A stretch of 64,000 nt of DNA. Origin: Candidatus Mycolicibacterium alkanivorans. Its GTDB lineage: Bacteria > Actinomycetota > Actinomycetes > Mycobacteriales > Mycobacteriaceae. The notes under the pieces are model-generated. The model searched no databases. It had not been told where the DNA came from and saw nothing but the letters and a program-made list of their open reading frames with translations. The stretch is from contig NZ_JAIVFL010000001.1 in assembly GCF_022760805.1 (NCBI RefSeq), forward strand, positions 1,612,001-1,676,000, given 5' to 3'. Shown piece by piece: positions 35,941 to 45,064 of this stretch. The translations under genes and the position numbers were made by a program. Within the stretch, counting starts at the first letter, position 1. Each line of letters opens with the position of its first letter.

Positions 35941-37104
35941 CTACGCCGACACCTTGCGATAGATCTCCAACGTCTGCTCGGCGATGTGCGCCCAGGAGAA
36001 CTCCTCGATGCAGCGCTGCCGCCCCGCCTGCCCGTAGCGGCGGGCCTGCTCCGGGTCGCTCACGACCGCGTTGACCGCCTCAGCCAGACCGACCTCGAAA
36101 CCAGCCGGATCGGCAGCGTCGTAGTGCACCAACCTGCCCGTCGCGCCGTCGTCGACCACCTCGGGGATACCGCCCACATCGGAGGCCACCACCGCTGTCC
36201 CACAGGCCATCGCCTCGAGGTTGACGATCCCCAGCGGCTCGTACACCGAAGGACACACGAAAGCGGTTGCCGCCGAGAGGATTTCACGGATCTTGCCGAT
36301 CGGCAGGAATTCCTGCACCCAGAACACGCCGCTGCGCCGGCCGGCCAACTCCTGCACCGCGCCACCGACTTCGGCCGCGATCTCGGGGGTGTCCGGCGCA
36401 CCCGCGCACAACACCAGCTGAATCTCGGGATCGAATCGGTGGGCGGCCGCGATCAGGTGCGGCACACCCTTCTGCCGGGTGATGCGCCCGACGAACGCCA
36501 CCATTGGCCTGTTCGGGTCCACGCCGAGCTCGGCCAGCACCGACTGGCCGCGTTCCGGCGGTGCCGGGTACCACACGTCGGTGTCGATGCCGTTCTTCAC
36601 CACGTGAACGCGGTTGGGATCCAGCCCCGGGTACACCGACAGCACGTCCTCACGCATTCCCGAGCTGACCGCGATCACCGCATCGGCGGACTCGACGGCG
36701 GTTCGCTCCACCCAAAGTGAAAGCCGGTAGCCGCCGCCGAGCTGCTCGGCCTTCCACGGCCGCAGCGGTTCCAGCGAATGCGCAGTCAGCACATGCGGAA
36801 TGCCGTAGAGCAGCGCGGCGAGGTGACCCGCCATTCCCGTGTACCAGGTGTGGGAGTGCGCCACTGTGGCGGCGGATGCGGCGTTGGCCATCACCAGATC
36901 CGCCGACAGTGTCGACAGCGCCGGGTTGGCTCCCTTCAGCGCCGGGTCGGGCTGGTGGACAAAGGCGCCCGTGCGGGGGGCGCCCATGCAGTGCACGTCG
37001 ACTTCGCAGAGGCGGCGCAACTGGGCGACGAGTTCGGTCACGTGAACGCCGGCCCCGCCGTAAACCTCGGGTGGGTACTCCCGAGTCATCATCGCCACCC
37101 GCAT
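35941..37104 (-). CDS. glgA: GlgA/GlgM-type alpha-glucan glycosyltransferase
   Basis: A 387-residue GT4 enzyme. In mycobacteria this gene (Rv1212c) encodes a glycosyltransferase reported to make alpha-maltose-1-phosphate from ADP-glucose for the GlgE pathway (GlgM). The N-terminal domain begins MRVAMMTREYPPEVYGGAGVHV; the donor site has VGRITRQKG and the EX7E motif EPLGIVNLE. ATG 37104 is supported by TACGGT ending 7 bases upstream. It is divergent from glgC, whose product is its ADP-glucose supplier, across 150 bases. Confidence 0.93.
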   Translation of the reverse strand: MRVAMMTREYPPEVYGGAGVHVTELVAQLRRLCEVDVHCMGAPRTGAFVHQPDPALKGANPALSTLSADLVMANAASAATVAHSHTWYTGMAGHLAALLYGIPHVLTAHSLEPLRPWKAEQLGGGYRLSLWVERTAVESADAVIAVSSGMREDVLSVYPGLDPNRVHVVKNGIDTDVWYPAPPERGQSVLAELGVDPNRPMVAFVGRITRQKGVPHLIAAAHRFDPEIQLVLCAGAPDTPEIAAEVGGAVQELAGRRSGVFWVQEFLPIGKIREILSAATAFVCPSVYEPLGIVNLEAMACGTAVVASDVGGIPEVVDDGATGRLVHYDAADPAGFEVGLAEAVNAVVSDPEQARRYGQAGRQRCIEEFSWAHIAEQTLEIYRKVSA

Positions 37105-37111
37105 GGCACCG

Positions 37112-37117
37112 ACCGTA
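37112..37117 (-). promoter_or_regulatory. -10 hexamer for a leaderless glgA transcript
   Basis: TACGGT on the minus strand ends 7 bases before ATG 37104. Confidence 0.55.
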
Positions 37118-37242
37118 GTAGTCCCCGCGCGCCAGCGCAGCTTTGTGGTCCAACGTGCTTGCGCCTGAGCAAAAAATCTCACTGTGGCGCGACACCGGTC
37201 GATAATCGGGCCAATGGCCTAGCCGTCTTCGGCAGCTGCCAT

Positions 37243-37248
37243 TAGGTT
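37243..37248 (+). promoter_or_regulatory. -10 hexamer for a leaderless glgC transcript
   Basis: TAGGTT ends 6 bases before ATG 37255. Confidence 0.55.
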
Positions 37249-37254
37249 TGCAGC

Positions 37255-38469
37255 ATGAGGGAATTGCCAAACGTGCTGGGCATCGTCCTGGCCGGCGGGG
37301 AAGGCAAGCGCCTGTATCCGCTGACCGCCGACCGAGCCAAGCCAGCGGTTCCCTTCGGCGGCGCCTACCGCCTCATCGACTTCGTGCTGTCGAATCTGGT
37401 CAACGCCCGGTACCTGCGCATCTGCGTGCTCACCCAGTACAAGTCGCACTCACTGGACCGTCACATCTCGCAGAACTGGCGGCTGTCGGGTCTGGCCGGC
37501 GAGTACATCACCCCGGTGCCGGCCCAGCAGCGCCTCGGTCCGCGCTGGTACACCGGTTCAGCCGACGCGATCTACCAGTCGATGAACCTCATCTACGACG
37601 AGGATCCGGACTACATCGTGGTTTTCGGTGCCGACCACGTGTACCGGATGGATCCCGAGCAGATGGTGAAGTTCCACATCGACAGCGGCGCGGGCGCCAC
37701 GGTGGCCGGCATCCGGGCGCCGCGGGCCGAGGCTCACGCGTTCGGCTGCATCGACGCCGACGAATCCGGGCGCATCCGGGAGTTCATCGAGAAGCCGGCC
37801 GACCCGCCGGGCACGCCGGACGATCCGGAGCAGACGTTCGTCTCGATGGGCAACTACATCTTCACCACCAAGGTGCTCATCGACGCCATCCGCGCCGACG
37901 CCGACGACGACCGCTCCGACCACGACATGGGCGGCGACATCATCCCGCGTCTGGTGGCCGACGGCATGGCCGGGGTCTACGACTTCAATAACAACGAGGT
38001 GCCCGGCGCTACCGAACGTGACCACGGCTACTGGCGCGACGTCGGGACGCTGGACGCGTTCTACGACGCGCACATGGATCTGGTGTCGGTGCACCCGGTG
38101 TTCAACTTGTACAACAAGCGCTGGCCGATCCGTGGCGAGTCGGAGAACCTCGCGCCGGCCAAGTTCGTCAACGGCGGCTCGGCACAGGAGTCGGTGGTCG
38201 GCGCGGGCAGCATCGTCTCGGCGGCCTCGGTCCGCAACTCGGTGCTGTCGAGCAATGTGGTGGTCGAGGACGGCGCCATCGTCGAGGGCAGCGTTCTGAT
38301 GCCCGGTGTCCGGGTGGGCAGCGGCGCGGTGGTTCGCCACGCGATCCTCGACAAGAACGTGGTGGTGGGTCCAGGCGAGATGGTGGGCGTGGACCTGGAG
38401 AAGGATCGCGAGCGCTTCGCGGTGAGCTCGGGCGGCGTGGTCGCCGTCGGCAAGGGCGTCTGGATCTAG
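37255..38469 (+). CDS. glgC: Glucose-1-phosphate adenylyltransferase (ADP-glucose pyrophosphorylase)
   Basis: Makes ADP-glucose for alpha-glucan and trehalose pathways. The 404-residue protein shows the pyrophosphorylase loop [20 protein letters not shown] (residues 12-31), the substrate region [34 protein letters not shown], and FIEKP with the sugar-binding Lys. A C-terminal left-handed beta-helix ([20 protein letters not shown]) completes it. ATG 37255 lies 6 bases after TAGGTT. The truncated zinc-ribbon gene starts 22 bases downstream. Confidence 0.96.
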   Translation: MRELPNVLGIVLAGGEGKRLYPLTADRAKPAVPFGGAYRLIDFVLSNLVNARYLRICVLTQYKSHSLDRHISQNWRLSGLAGEYITPVPAQQRLGPRWYTGSADAIYQSMNLIYDEDPDYIVVFGADHVYRMDPEQMVKFHIDSGAGATVAGIRAPRAEAHAFGCIDADESGRIREFIEKPADPPGTPDDPEQTFVSMGNYIFTTKVLIDAIRADADDDRSDHDMGGDIIPRLVADGMAGVYDFNNNEVPGATERDHGYWRDVGTLDAFYDAHMDLVSVHPVFNLYNKRWPIRGESENLAPAKFVNGGSAQESVVGAGSIVSAASVRNSVLSSNVVVEDGAIVEGSVLMPGVRVGSGAVVRHAILDKNVVVGPGEMVGVDLEKDRERFAVSSGGVVAVGKGVWI

Positions 38470-38491
38470 TTCGTTTCCGCGGCGGTAGACG

Positions 38492-38868
38492 ATGATCCAG
38501 TGGCGCCGTCGCCGAGTTGCGGGCGATGTACCGGCGACCTGTCCGTACTGCCACGGCGAACTCGACGCCGGCGGCACGTGCGTACGCTGCGGAGGGCAGC
38601 GAACGGCCCCGCCGCCGACCGGGTGGCGCCCGGACCCGACGGCCCGGTACGAAGGGCGCTATTACGTCACCGGGCGCCCGACCAACCGGGTGCGCAACGG
38701 CGGGGCGCAGTCGACCGACCCTGTCGGCGGGCAGATGCTGCCGTCCTACGTCGAAGTGCCTGCCGCCCGATCCAGTGTCCGGTTGACGTGGCTGGCGACC
38801 GGGGCGACCACTGCGATCATCGTCGCGATCGCGGCGGTGGAGTGGGTGCTGTGGTCGAGCAGCCACAG
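38492..38868 (+). pseudogene. Truncated zinc-ribbon/DUF2510-like membrane protein
   Basis: ATG 38492 encodes MIQWRRRRVAGDVPA, a CPYC...CVRC zinc ribbon (residues about 17-33), a DUF2510-like segment GWRPDPTARYEGRYYVTGRP, a linker, and one membrane helix LATGATTAIIVAIAAVEWVL. After about residue 125 the frame runs into DNA that is the reverse complement of a CocE-type hydrolase gene, so its natural C-terminus is lost. The frame stays open to 39076 (194 codons), giving a chimeric tail unlikely to be functional. The breakpoint is estimated at 38866-38872. Confidence 0.55.
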
Positions 38869-39376
38869 CGGCCCACTGCACGATGTCGTAGGTGTCCCCG
38901 GCCTCCTGGCGCGACAACAACGCCCCAGTGCCGTCCGAGGTTCCGCAGCCCCGCAGGTCGGCGTTGACCACCGCGAAGCCCTGCGCCACCCACCACGCCG
39001 GGTCGGGCGCTTCCCACGAGGTCAGTGCCGAGAAGCTGACCGGGCTGGGCTGGCGCAGTGCGCGATACTGCGGTGAGAACGTCCATTTCCCGCGGCGGCG
39101 CTCGGGTAGGTTGTCCTTGCCGTACGGGTGGGCGCACAGCAGCACCGATCGGGGCGTCTCGCCCCGTGGCCGGAACACGTTGACGCGCAACACGGTTCGG
39201 TCTCGCGTGGTCACCGGGAGGTCGTGTTCGACGACGATGTCGCCGGGCGGGTCGGTCACCGTCACCGGCGGTGCCGCGGCACTGCGCAATCGCGCCAGTG
39301 CGTAGCGCAGCCGGCCGGGCCGTCGCCACGGTGTGTCCAGAGCTAGTGCCACGCACGTGACACTAGCGCCGATCAC
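38869..39376 (-). pseudogene. N-terminal remnant of a CocE/NonD-type hydrolase (Rv1215c-like)
   Basis: GTG 39376 overlaps the stop of the upstream methyltransferase gene (GTGA). The translation runs VFRPRGETPRSVLLCAHPYG, SFSALTSWEAPDPAWWVAQG, FAVVNADLRGCGTSDG and GDTYDIVQWAA, a good X-Pro dipeptidyl-peptidase/CocE hydrolase N-terminus. It ends just before the position where the nucleophile elbow GxSYxG should be. Downstream sequence belongs to the oppositely oriented zinc-ribbon gene. About 170 of an expected 550 or so residues remain, without the catalytic Ser. Confidence 0.65.
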
Positions 39377-40047
39377 CAGGCCCGCGGCACCAATCGGTAA
39401 CGCACCTTCGTCATGTAGTCGCGGTATCCGGTCAGCTCGGCGGAAAGCATCTTCTCTTCGTCAACAATGCGGATCACGAGCAGAACCAGGGCGGCGAACG
39501 CGACCAGGAAGCCCCAGTAGGACCCCAACGCGAGCGGCATCCCGATGATCATGACCATGCTGCCGGAGTACATCGGATGCCGCACGATGCCGTACAACCC
39601 CGTGGTGACCAACGGCTGGCCCTCCTCGACGACGATGTTGGCCGCGGCGTACCGGTTCTGGAAGACCACCAGCATGGCCATGCCCAGACCGACAGCCACC
39701 ATCGCATCGCCGAGCACCGAGACGGCGGCGGGCACGGTCGACCAGCCGAACCGGCGGTCGAACCCGGCGACCACCAGCATCCCGAAGAAGCACCCGATGA
39801 TGCCGACCACCACGGCCTTCTGGACCGGCCGCTTCTCGGCCGTCGGCCCGGCGTGCATACGGCGCTCGACAGTGGCCGGATCGAGCCGGCCCAGGAAGAT
39901 GGTCGGCACTAGCGACACCGCGGCGAACGTGCCGAGGAACGCCCAGCCCTGCCAATAGTTCAGCGTGCCCGCGGGCAGGAACAGCAGCACCATGAAGCCG
40001 ACGAGGCTCGCGAGCGATGAGAGTGCCACGCGAAGTGTGTTCGGCAC
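39373..40047 (-). CDS. Isoprenylcysteine carboxyl methyltransferase-family membrane protein
   Basis: A 224-residue integral membrane protein with five to six helices, corresponding to Rv1216c. The C-terminal ICMT/PEMT-like motif is present: GLYGIVRHPMYSGSMVMIIG (SAM-binding His-Pro region) and VDEEKMLSAELTGYRDYM (two Glu). The substrate is unlikely to be a prenylcysteine; small amines, phospholipids or isoprenoids are possible. GTG 40047 is preferred to ATG 40068 because AGGGGG lies 6 bases before it. The gene follows the ABC permease with almost no gap, in the tetR-led operon. Confidence 0.82.
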   Translation of the reverse strand: MPNTLRVALSSLASLVGFMVLLFLPAGTLNYWQGWAFLGTFAAVSLVPTIFLGRLDPATVERRMHAGPTAEKRPVQKAVVVGIIGCFFGMLVVAGFDRRFGWSTVPAAVSVLGDAMVAVGLGMAMLVVFQNRYAAANIVVEEGQPLVTTGLYGIVRHPMYSGSMVMIIGMPLALGSYWGFLVAFAALVLLVIRIVDEEKMLSAELTGYRDYMTKVRYRLVPRAW

Positions 40048-40057
40048 TTGTAACCCC

Positions 40058-41668
40058 CTAAATGACATCGCGGCGGCGGTAGAGCCAACCCGCGGCCGCT
40101 GTGATTGCTATTGCGATGAACGTCATCACGCTCAGTGCCACAACGGAAACCGACGACGGCGCGGTGGTGCGGCCCACCGGCGAGGCGTCGATCAGCCAGC
40201 GCGGCAGGCGGAGCAGGCCGCCGAGGTAGAGCGCGGCGATCACGAATGTCACCGCCAGCCAGCCCAGGCCGGGATGGCGCAGCGCCACGCCGAGCGCGGC
40301 CACCGCAGCCGCCACCGCCATCGCCGGCAGGAACGCCAGTGCCGCCAGCGTGAGCCGGATGATCGTGTGTGGCTCACCGAGGGTCAGGCCGGCGCCCAGG
40401 CCGTTGCCGAAACCGGCGCAGGCCAACAACACCGCCGCACCGGTCAATGCCGCGCCTTGCGCGGACAGCAGCCAACCCCACCGCGACACCGACCCCGCCA
40501 GCACCGCCTCACCGAGCCCCGATTCCTCGTCACGGCTCAGGCGGACGATCACCGTCACCACGTAGGCGGTGGTCGCCGCGGCAAGGAACTGCGTCATCGT
40601 GGTGTACACACCGTCGGTGCCCTGCGCCGAGAGCACCCGTGCGATCAGCTCGTTGCCGCGGGCGGCGTCGAGTAGTGACGTGGTCATCGAGCCGAAGGCC
40701 GCTCCCGCCACCAGCAGGCCGACCGCCCAGCCGATCGTCAATCCGCGGTGAACGACCAGCTGCAGCCCGAAGACACCGCCGACCTGCCGTGCCCCGGGAT
40801 GCTCGCCCGAGGAGGCCAGCACCGCGTCGTCGTACTGCCGTCGGCCCTCCAGCACCGCCGCCACGCCGATCAATGCCGCGGCCAACACGAGCAGCAGGGC
40901 CAGCGGCCACCAGCGCAATGCGACGAACGCGCGCATCTGCTGGGCCCAGGCGATCGGCGAAAACCAGCTCAGCGCACTGCCGGAGTCAGCGATCACATCG
41001 CCGGCGCCGCGGATCAGAACCGCGGCGGCCAGTGCGGCCATCGCCGCGGCCGTCGCGGTGCGGGCCTGCCGCCACATCTGGGCGGTCACCGCCGCGAGTG
41101 CCCCGAACACCGTTGCCACCGCGGTGACGCCCAAGCACATCGCCGCGGTGTCGAGGACGGCGAAACCCGTTGCTGCCATTGCCACCATCATGGTGAGGGC
41201 CAGGGTCGCGTTGACCGCCGCCATCACGCTGACTGCCGCGGCGGTGCGGGCGTGGCGGCCGACCACCGAGGACAGTACGAGTTCGGCTGCGCCGCTTTCC
41301 TCTTCGGCTCGAGAGTGGCGAATCACCGTCAGGATCGCCAGGATCGACGCCGCGACGATGACGGTCAGCATCAGCTCGTTGGCCACCATGGCGCCAAGGT
41401 CGGTTTCGTTGCCGCCGAACATCGGTCCGCCGAGCATGATTCCGGCCGGAGTCTTCAGGAGGTTGACGCGCGCCTGACGTTGCGCCTCCCCGGGGTAGGC
41501 GAACCTGATCCCGTTGGGGGCGTACACCATCATCAGCGTCGGCGCCGAGATCCACACCGACAGCCGCAGCCGGTCACGGCGGATCGCGAAACGGACGAGG
41601 GCACCCAGCCCGGTGAACGAGGACGTCGCAGGAGCGGCGTGCTGCCGTGCGCCGACCAGGGCGGTCAT
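40058..41668 (-). CDS. ABC exporter permease (Rv1217c-like)
   Basis: A 536-residue membrane protein with about twelve hydrophobic helices in two similar halves (ANELMLTVIVAASILAILTV, then GSMTTSLLDA and VTVIVRLSRDEESGLGEAVL in the second), the layout of tetronasin-type exporter permeases. Both halves contain the SRxEExGxxELVL-like repeat (RHSRAEEESGAAELVLSSVV and RLSRDEESGLGEAVLAGSV). ATG 41668 overlaps the ATPase stop by 4 bases (ATGA). In M. tuberculosis Rv1217c-Rv1218c is a multidrug efflux pump controlled by Rv1219c. Confidence 0.9.
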   Translation of the reverse strand: MTALVGARQHAAPATSSFTGLGALVRFAIRRDRLRLSVWISAPTLMMVYAPNGIRFAYPGEAQRQARVNLLKTPAGIMLGGPMFGGNETDLGAMVANELMLTVIVAASILAILTVIRHSRAEEESGAAELVLSSVVGRHARTAAAVSVMAAVNATLALTMMVAMAATGFAVLDTAAMCLGVTAVATVFGALAAVTAQMWRQARTATAAAMAALAAAVLIRGAGDVIADSGSALSWFSPIAWAQQMRAFVALRWWPLALLLVLAAALIGVAAVLEGRRQYDDAVLASSGEHPGARQVGGVFGLQLVVHRGLTIGWAVGLLVAGAAFGSMTTSLLDAARGNELIARVLSAQGTDGVYTTMTQFLAAATTAYVVTVIVRLSRDEESGLGEAVLAGSVSRWGWLLSAQGAALTGAAVLLACAGFGNGLGAGLTLGEPHTIIRLTLAALAFLPAMAVAAAVAALGVALRHPGLGWLAVTFVIAALYLGGLLRLPRWLIDASPVGRTTAPSSVSVVALSVMTFIAIAITAAAGWLYRRRDVI

Positions 41669-42585
41669 GGCCGCGCACCCTCGTACTCGCGCAGGAACAG
41701 ATCCTCCAGCGAGGCGGGGGTGACCGTCAGGTCGACGATACCCAGTCGGGTCAACCGGCTCATCGTCGACTCGAGTTGGTCGCGCTCGACTGAAAACCGG
41801 ACCTGCCCGTCGCGGAAGGCCGTGTCGTGCACCCCCGGCCAGTTCCGCACTTCGGCGGCCTCTCCTCTGGTTCGGGCCGTGACGGCGGTCCGCATCAGGT
41901 GGCGCAGCTGGTCCAGCGAGCCGGCCTGAACGGTGCGTCCCGCGCGGATGATCGTCACGGTGTCGCATAGCTTTTCGACTTCGGCCAGGATGTGACTCGA
42001 CAGCAGGACCGCCGCCCCGCGATGGGCCACCTCGGCGACACACTGCCGAAAAGCCTTCTCCATCAACGGGTCCAAACCCGAGGTGGGCTCGTCGAGAATG
42101 TAGATGTCGGCGTCGGTGGTGAACGCAGCGACCAATGCGACCTTCTGCCGGTTGCCCTTGGAGTAGGTGCGCGCCTTCTTGTGCGGGTCGAGTTCGAAAC
42201 GCTCGATCAGGGCGTCGCGGCGGCGTTCGTCGGCGCCGCCGCGCAGACTGCAAAGGAAGTCGATGGCCTGCGCCCCGGTGATGTTGGGCCACAACGTCAC
42301 GTCCCCCGGCACGTAGGCGATCCGGCGGTGCAGTTCGACGGCTTGGTGCCAGGGATCTCGGCCGAGTAGACGCACGGTGCCGCCCTCGGCTCGCAACAAC
42401 CCCAGCAGCACCCGGATGGTGGTCGACTTGCCGGCGCCGTTGGGGCCGAGGAAGCCGGCGACCGAACCGGGCCGGACGATCAGATCCAGACCGTCAAGAG
42501 CCCTGGTCTTCCCGAAGGTCTTGACCAGACCGTGGATCTCGACCGCAGCGGTGTCAGCGCGTCGGGCCGCCGATGTTGTCGTCAT
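41665..42585 (-). CDS. ABC exporter ATP-binding protein (Rv1218c-like)
   Basis: A 306-residue ATPase partner of the permease. Walker A is FLGPNGAGKST, the signature is an atypical TYSKGNRQKVALVAAF (YSKGN in place of LSGGQ, common in drug and DrrA-type exporters), Walker B is IYILDEPTSGLDP, and the switch His is in LLSSHILAEVE. A C-terminal regulatory domain follows. ATG 42585 has AGGAGAG upstream and lies inside the 3' end of the tetR gene by 32 bases, tying the three genes into one operon. Confidence 0.92.
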   Translation of the reverse strand: MTTTSAARRADTAAVEIHGLVKTFGKTRALDGLDLIVRPGSVAGFLGPNGAGKSTTIRVLLGLLRAEGGTVRLLGRDPWHQAVELHRRIAYVPGDVTLWPNITGAQAIDFLCSLRGGADERRRDALIERFELDPHKKARTYSKGNRQKVALVAAFTTDADIYILDEPTSGLDPLMEKAFRQCVAEVAHRGAAVLLSSHILAEVEKLCDTVTIIRAGRTVQAGSLDQLRHLMRTAVTARTRGEAAEVRNWPGVHDTAFRDGQVRFSVERDQLESTMSRLTRLGIVDLTVTPASLEDLFLREYEGARP

Positions 42586-43228
42586 TGCTCTCTCCTTGGC
42601 CGTCCGCCTTCGGGATACCGCGTGCTGCAAAGGTTTCCAACATCGTGGAGTCGGTGAGCACCCCTTCGGTGAACACTTCGAGGGCGGGCATCGTCATGTC
42701 GTTGCTGTAGTCGCGAAGCACGGCGCGCAGATCTGTCGGGTTGTCATGCAACTGCAGGTAGAGCAGGAACGCACCACCACTGGCCATCGCCAGGTACTGC
42801 GCGCGTGCCGCCGAGTCGCGGCTGGGCTTGACGGTGCCTGCCTTCACCCCGTCATCGAGATAGCTCTCGACGTTGCCGATCATGGTCTGCCACAGGTGTC
42901 TGGCCAGCTCGCCGCCGGTCTGCATGCTGCGCACCAGGTAGGCCATCATCGGCGCGTAGGACTCGATCTCGGCGACCTGCGCCAGCCAGGTCGCGGGGTC
43001 GGTGGACCGGATGGCCTGCGACTTCTCGCTGCGGATCTCCTCGGCGATGTAGTCGTCACAGGCCTTGCGCAGGCCGTCCTTGGATCCGAAGTGGTGGATC
43101 ACCAGGCCTGGGCTGACTCCCGCCGCCTCGGCGATCGCGCGGACTCCGACGTCGAAGCCGCGCGACCCGAACAGCTCGATCGCGGCATCGCGGATGCGAG
43201 CTACCGTCGTCAGGTCGGCTGAACGCAT
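42554..43228 (-). CDS. TetR-family regulator of the adjacent ABC exporter (Rv1219c-like)
   Basis: A 224-residue repressor. Its N-terminal DNA-binding domain is LTTVARIRDAAIELFGSRGF, then VRAIAEAAGVSPGLVIHHFG; the rest is a helical ligand-binding and dimerisation domain (LARHLWQTMIGNVESYLDDG). ATG 43228 follows TAGCAT by 7 bases. A GTTTAG-AATG-CTAAAC palindrome touches the start codon and overlaps this -10, so the gene is very likely autoregulated together with the exporter. Confidence 0.9.
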   Translation of the reverse strand: MRSADLTTVARIRDAAIELFGSRGFDVGVRAIAEAAGVSPGLVIHHFGSKDGLRKACDDYIAEEIRSEKSQAIRSTDPATWLAQVAEIESYAPMMAYLVRSMQTGGELARHLWQTMIGNVESYLDDGVKAGTVKPSRDSAARAQYLAMASGGAFLLYLQLHDNPTDLRAVLRDYSNDMTMPALEVFTEGVLTDSTMLETFAARGIPKADGQGESNDDNIGGPTR

Positions 43229-43244
43229 GTTTAGAATGCTAAAC
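43229..43244. promoter_or_regulatory. Palindromic TetR operator overlapping the leaderless tetR promoter
   Basis: GTTTAG (43229-43234), spacer AATG, CTAAAC (43239-43244) is a perfect inverted repeat. The minus-strand -10 hexamer TAGCAT (43241-43236) lies within it and ends 7 bases before ATG 43228. A second short palindrome ACACGTGT is at 43243-43250. Confidence 0.65.
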
Positions 43245-43297
43245 ACGTGTTCTATCGAAGGTCAAGGGCGATCCCGGAAGGTGGTGCAGAAGCAATG

Positions 43298-43963
43298 TCA
43301 GTCGCGTGCGGCGACCAGGATTCCGTCACCCAGCGGCACCAGCACCGGGGTCAGCCGCTCGTCCTCGGCGATCAGCCGAGCGGCTTCTCGCACCGCCGCA
43401 ACCTCGGCGTCGTTGGCCGACGGGTCGCCCGCCCGGCCACCGAGTGCGGCACGGTGCACGACGATGACGCCGCCGGGGCGCAGCAGCCGGATGCCTTCGA
43501 CGACGAACTCCGGCTGGTCGGTGGGCATGGCGTCGATGAAGACCAGATCGTAGGACCCGTCGGCGAGGCGGGTGAGCACATCTTGGGCCCGACCGGCGAT
43601 GAGCCGGGTCCGGGACGGGCCGATCCCGGCCTCGGTGAAGGCCCGTTTGGCGATGCGCTGGTGCTCGGGCTCGATGTCGATGGTGGTCAGAACACCGTCT
43701 TCGCGCATGCCCGACACCAGCCACAGCCCGCTGACCCCAGCCCCGGTTCCCACCTCCACGACGGCTTTGCCGCCGGACAGCCGGGTCAGCACACTGAGCA
43801 GCGCGCCGACAGCCGGTGTCACCGCGCCTGCGCCGGCATCGACGGCCCTCTCCCGCGCCGCGGCGACGATGGCGTCCTCGGAGATCGATCCCTCCGCGTG
43901 GGCCAGGATCCGCTCTGCCCGGCTGCGCTCCGGCTGGCCGGATTGGTCGTCTGTAGTGGCCAT
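43298..43963 (-). CDS. SAM-dependent O-methyltransferase (Rv1220c-like)
   Basis: A 221-residue class I methyltransferase of the catechol/caffeoyl-CoA O-methyltransferase family. The SAM-binding motif is [15 protein letters not shown], the acidic residue is in [10 protein letters not shown], and the metal-linked [10 protein letters not shown] is present, with the C-terminal [13 protein letters not shown] 43963 ([10 protein letters not shown]) lies 7 bases after TACGCT. It is divergent from sigE across 199 bases. Substrate unknown. Confidence 0.9.
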   Translation of the reverse strand: MATTDDQSGQPERSRAERILAHAEGSISEDAIVAAARERAVDAGAGAVTPAVGALLSVLTRLSGGKAVVEVGTGAGVSGLWLVSGMREDGVLTTIDIEPEHQRIAKRAFTEAGIGPSRTRLIAGRAQDVLTRLADGSYDLVFIDAMPTDQPEFVVEGIRLLRPGGVIVVHRAALGGRAGDPSANDAEVAAVREAARLIAEDERLTPVLVPLGDGILVAARD

Positions 43964-43970
43964 TCTCAGC

Positions 43971-43976
43971 AGCGTA
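43971..43976 (-). promoter_or_regulatory. -10 hexamer for a leaderless O-methyltransferase transcript
   Basis: TACGCT on the minus strand ends 7 bases before ATG 43963. Confidence 0.5.
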
Positions 43977-44100
43977 GAGCCAACTCGATTCTCGCGTGGG
44001 CAGGCGCGCCCGGGATCTGCGACACGCCGATGCTGGCGAGGCTCGATCGTCGGTGTAACGTACTGCATCAGCCCAGCGCAGGATGCGTAACGAAAGCATT

Positions 44101-44126
44101 TCTCAGAGCTAGCTCAGTTTGCTCAC
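44101..44126 (+). promoter_or_regulatory. Direct CTCA-type repeats upstream of sigE, possible MprA box
   Basis: TCTCAG (44101-44106), GCTCAG (44112-44117) and GCTCAC (44121-44126) are spaced 11 and 9 bases apart, 37-62 bases before ATG 44163. sigE in M. tuberculosis is regulated by the MprAB system through loosely conserved direct repeats; the match is by pattern only. Confidence 0.35.
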
Positions 44127-44162
44127 ATCAGTTCCACACCGGCATGGGGAACGGTAACGGGC

Positions 44163-44936
44163 ATGGAACACCGGGAACGCTGGTCGGGGAATAGACCCGA
44201 GTGCGCTCGTGTTGTGCCGCTTGATGCGAACGGCGGCATCGAGCCGTCGCTGCAGAACAACCAGGAGGATCCGACGACCACTACACTGATGGCCCCGACG
44301 ACCATGGCGCACCTCGAGCAGTTCAGCGAGGCCGAATGGGTCGAGTCGTCCGAGGAGCCACAGGGCACCGCGGTGTTCGACGCCACGGGCGACCGGGCGG
44401 CCATGCCGTCCTGGGACGACCTGGTGCGTCAGCACGCCGACCGCGTGTACCGGCTGGCCTACCGCCTGTCCGGCAACCAGCAGGACGCCGAGGACCTCAC
44501 GCAGGATACATTCATCCGAGTGTTCCGCTCGGTTCAGAACTACCAGCCCGGCACCTTCGAGGGCTGGCTGCACCGCATCACCACGAACCTGTTCCTCGAC
44601 ATGGTCCGCCGTCGGGGCCGCGTCCGCATGGAGGCGCTGCCCGAGGACTACGACCGGGTGCCGGCCGACGAGCCGAACCCCGAGCAGATCTTCCACGACT
44701 CGCACCTGGGTCCGGACCTGCAGGCCGCACTGGATTCGCTGCCGCCGGAGTTTCGCGCCGCCGTGGTCCTCTGCGACATCGAAGGTCTGTCCTACGAGGA
44801 GATCGGCGCCACGCTGGGCGTCAAGCTGGGCACCGTGCGCAGCCGCATCCACCGCGGCCGCCAGGCATTGCGGGAGCACCTTGCCGCGCACTCGGGCCGG
44901 CACGGGATCGACGACTTCACCGCCGAGTCGGCCTAG
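44163..44936 (+). CDS. sigE: ECF sigma factor SigE
   Basis: A 257-residue ECF sigma factor of envelope and heat stress. A variable 75-residue N-terminus is followed by region 2 ([40 protein letters not shown]) and region 4 ([20 protein letters not shown], then [20 protein letters not shown]). ATG 44163 is used; internal ATGs at residues 43 and 48 ([11 protein letters not shown]) could give shorter forms, as multiple starts are known for M. tuberculosis SigE. It is followed by its anti-sigma factor rseA and by htrA-tatB. Confidence 0.95.
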   Translation: MEHRERWSGNRPECARVVPLDANGGIEPSLQNNQEDPTTTTLMAPTTMAHLEQFSEAEWVESSEEPQGTAVFDATGDRAAMPSWDDLVRQHADRVYRLAYRLSGNQQDAEDLTQDTFIRVFRSVQNYQPGTFEGWLHRITTNLFLDMVRRRGRVRMEALPEDYDRVPADEPNPEQIFHDSHLGPDLQAALDSLPPEFRAAVVLCDIEGLSYEEIGATLGVKLGTVRSRIHRGRQALREHLAAHSGRHGIDDFTAESA

Positions 44937-45039
44937 CCCGGCGACCAGGCAGCGAGCTGGGCGATCGCCCTAGCCCCGTTTGCGGCCGTACCCGGCGGCT
45001 CTTCGGCCGTCATGCCATGTCATATACAGGTTCGCGCGC

Positions 45040-45064
45040 TACATTCGACCTAGCGTCGCGCTAG
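45040..45064 (+). promoter_or_regulatory. Candidate rseA promoter with a palindrome at the start site
   Basis: TACATT (45040-45045) is a -10-like hexamer. CTAGCG-TCG-CGCTAG (45050-45064) is a perfect inverted repeat covering the expected start site and 30 bases before ATG 45094. Confidence 0.4.

Noticed and set aside
38168-38867. Minus-strand continuation of the CocE frame opposite glgC and the zinc-ribbon gene
   Set aside because: After the breakpoint the translation is Arg/Pro-rich antisense sequence and has none of the hydrolase motifs.
43845-43970. Possible start of the O-methyltransferase at 44068, adding 35 residues
   Set aside because: The extra residues read as the antisense of the sigE control region, and ATG 43963 has a leaderless -10 at 7 bases.
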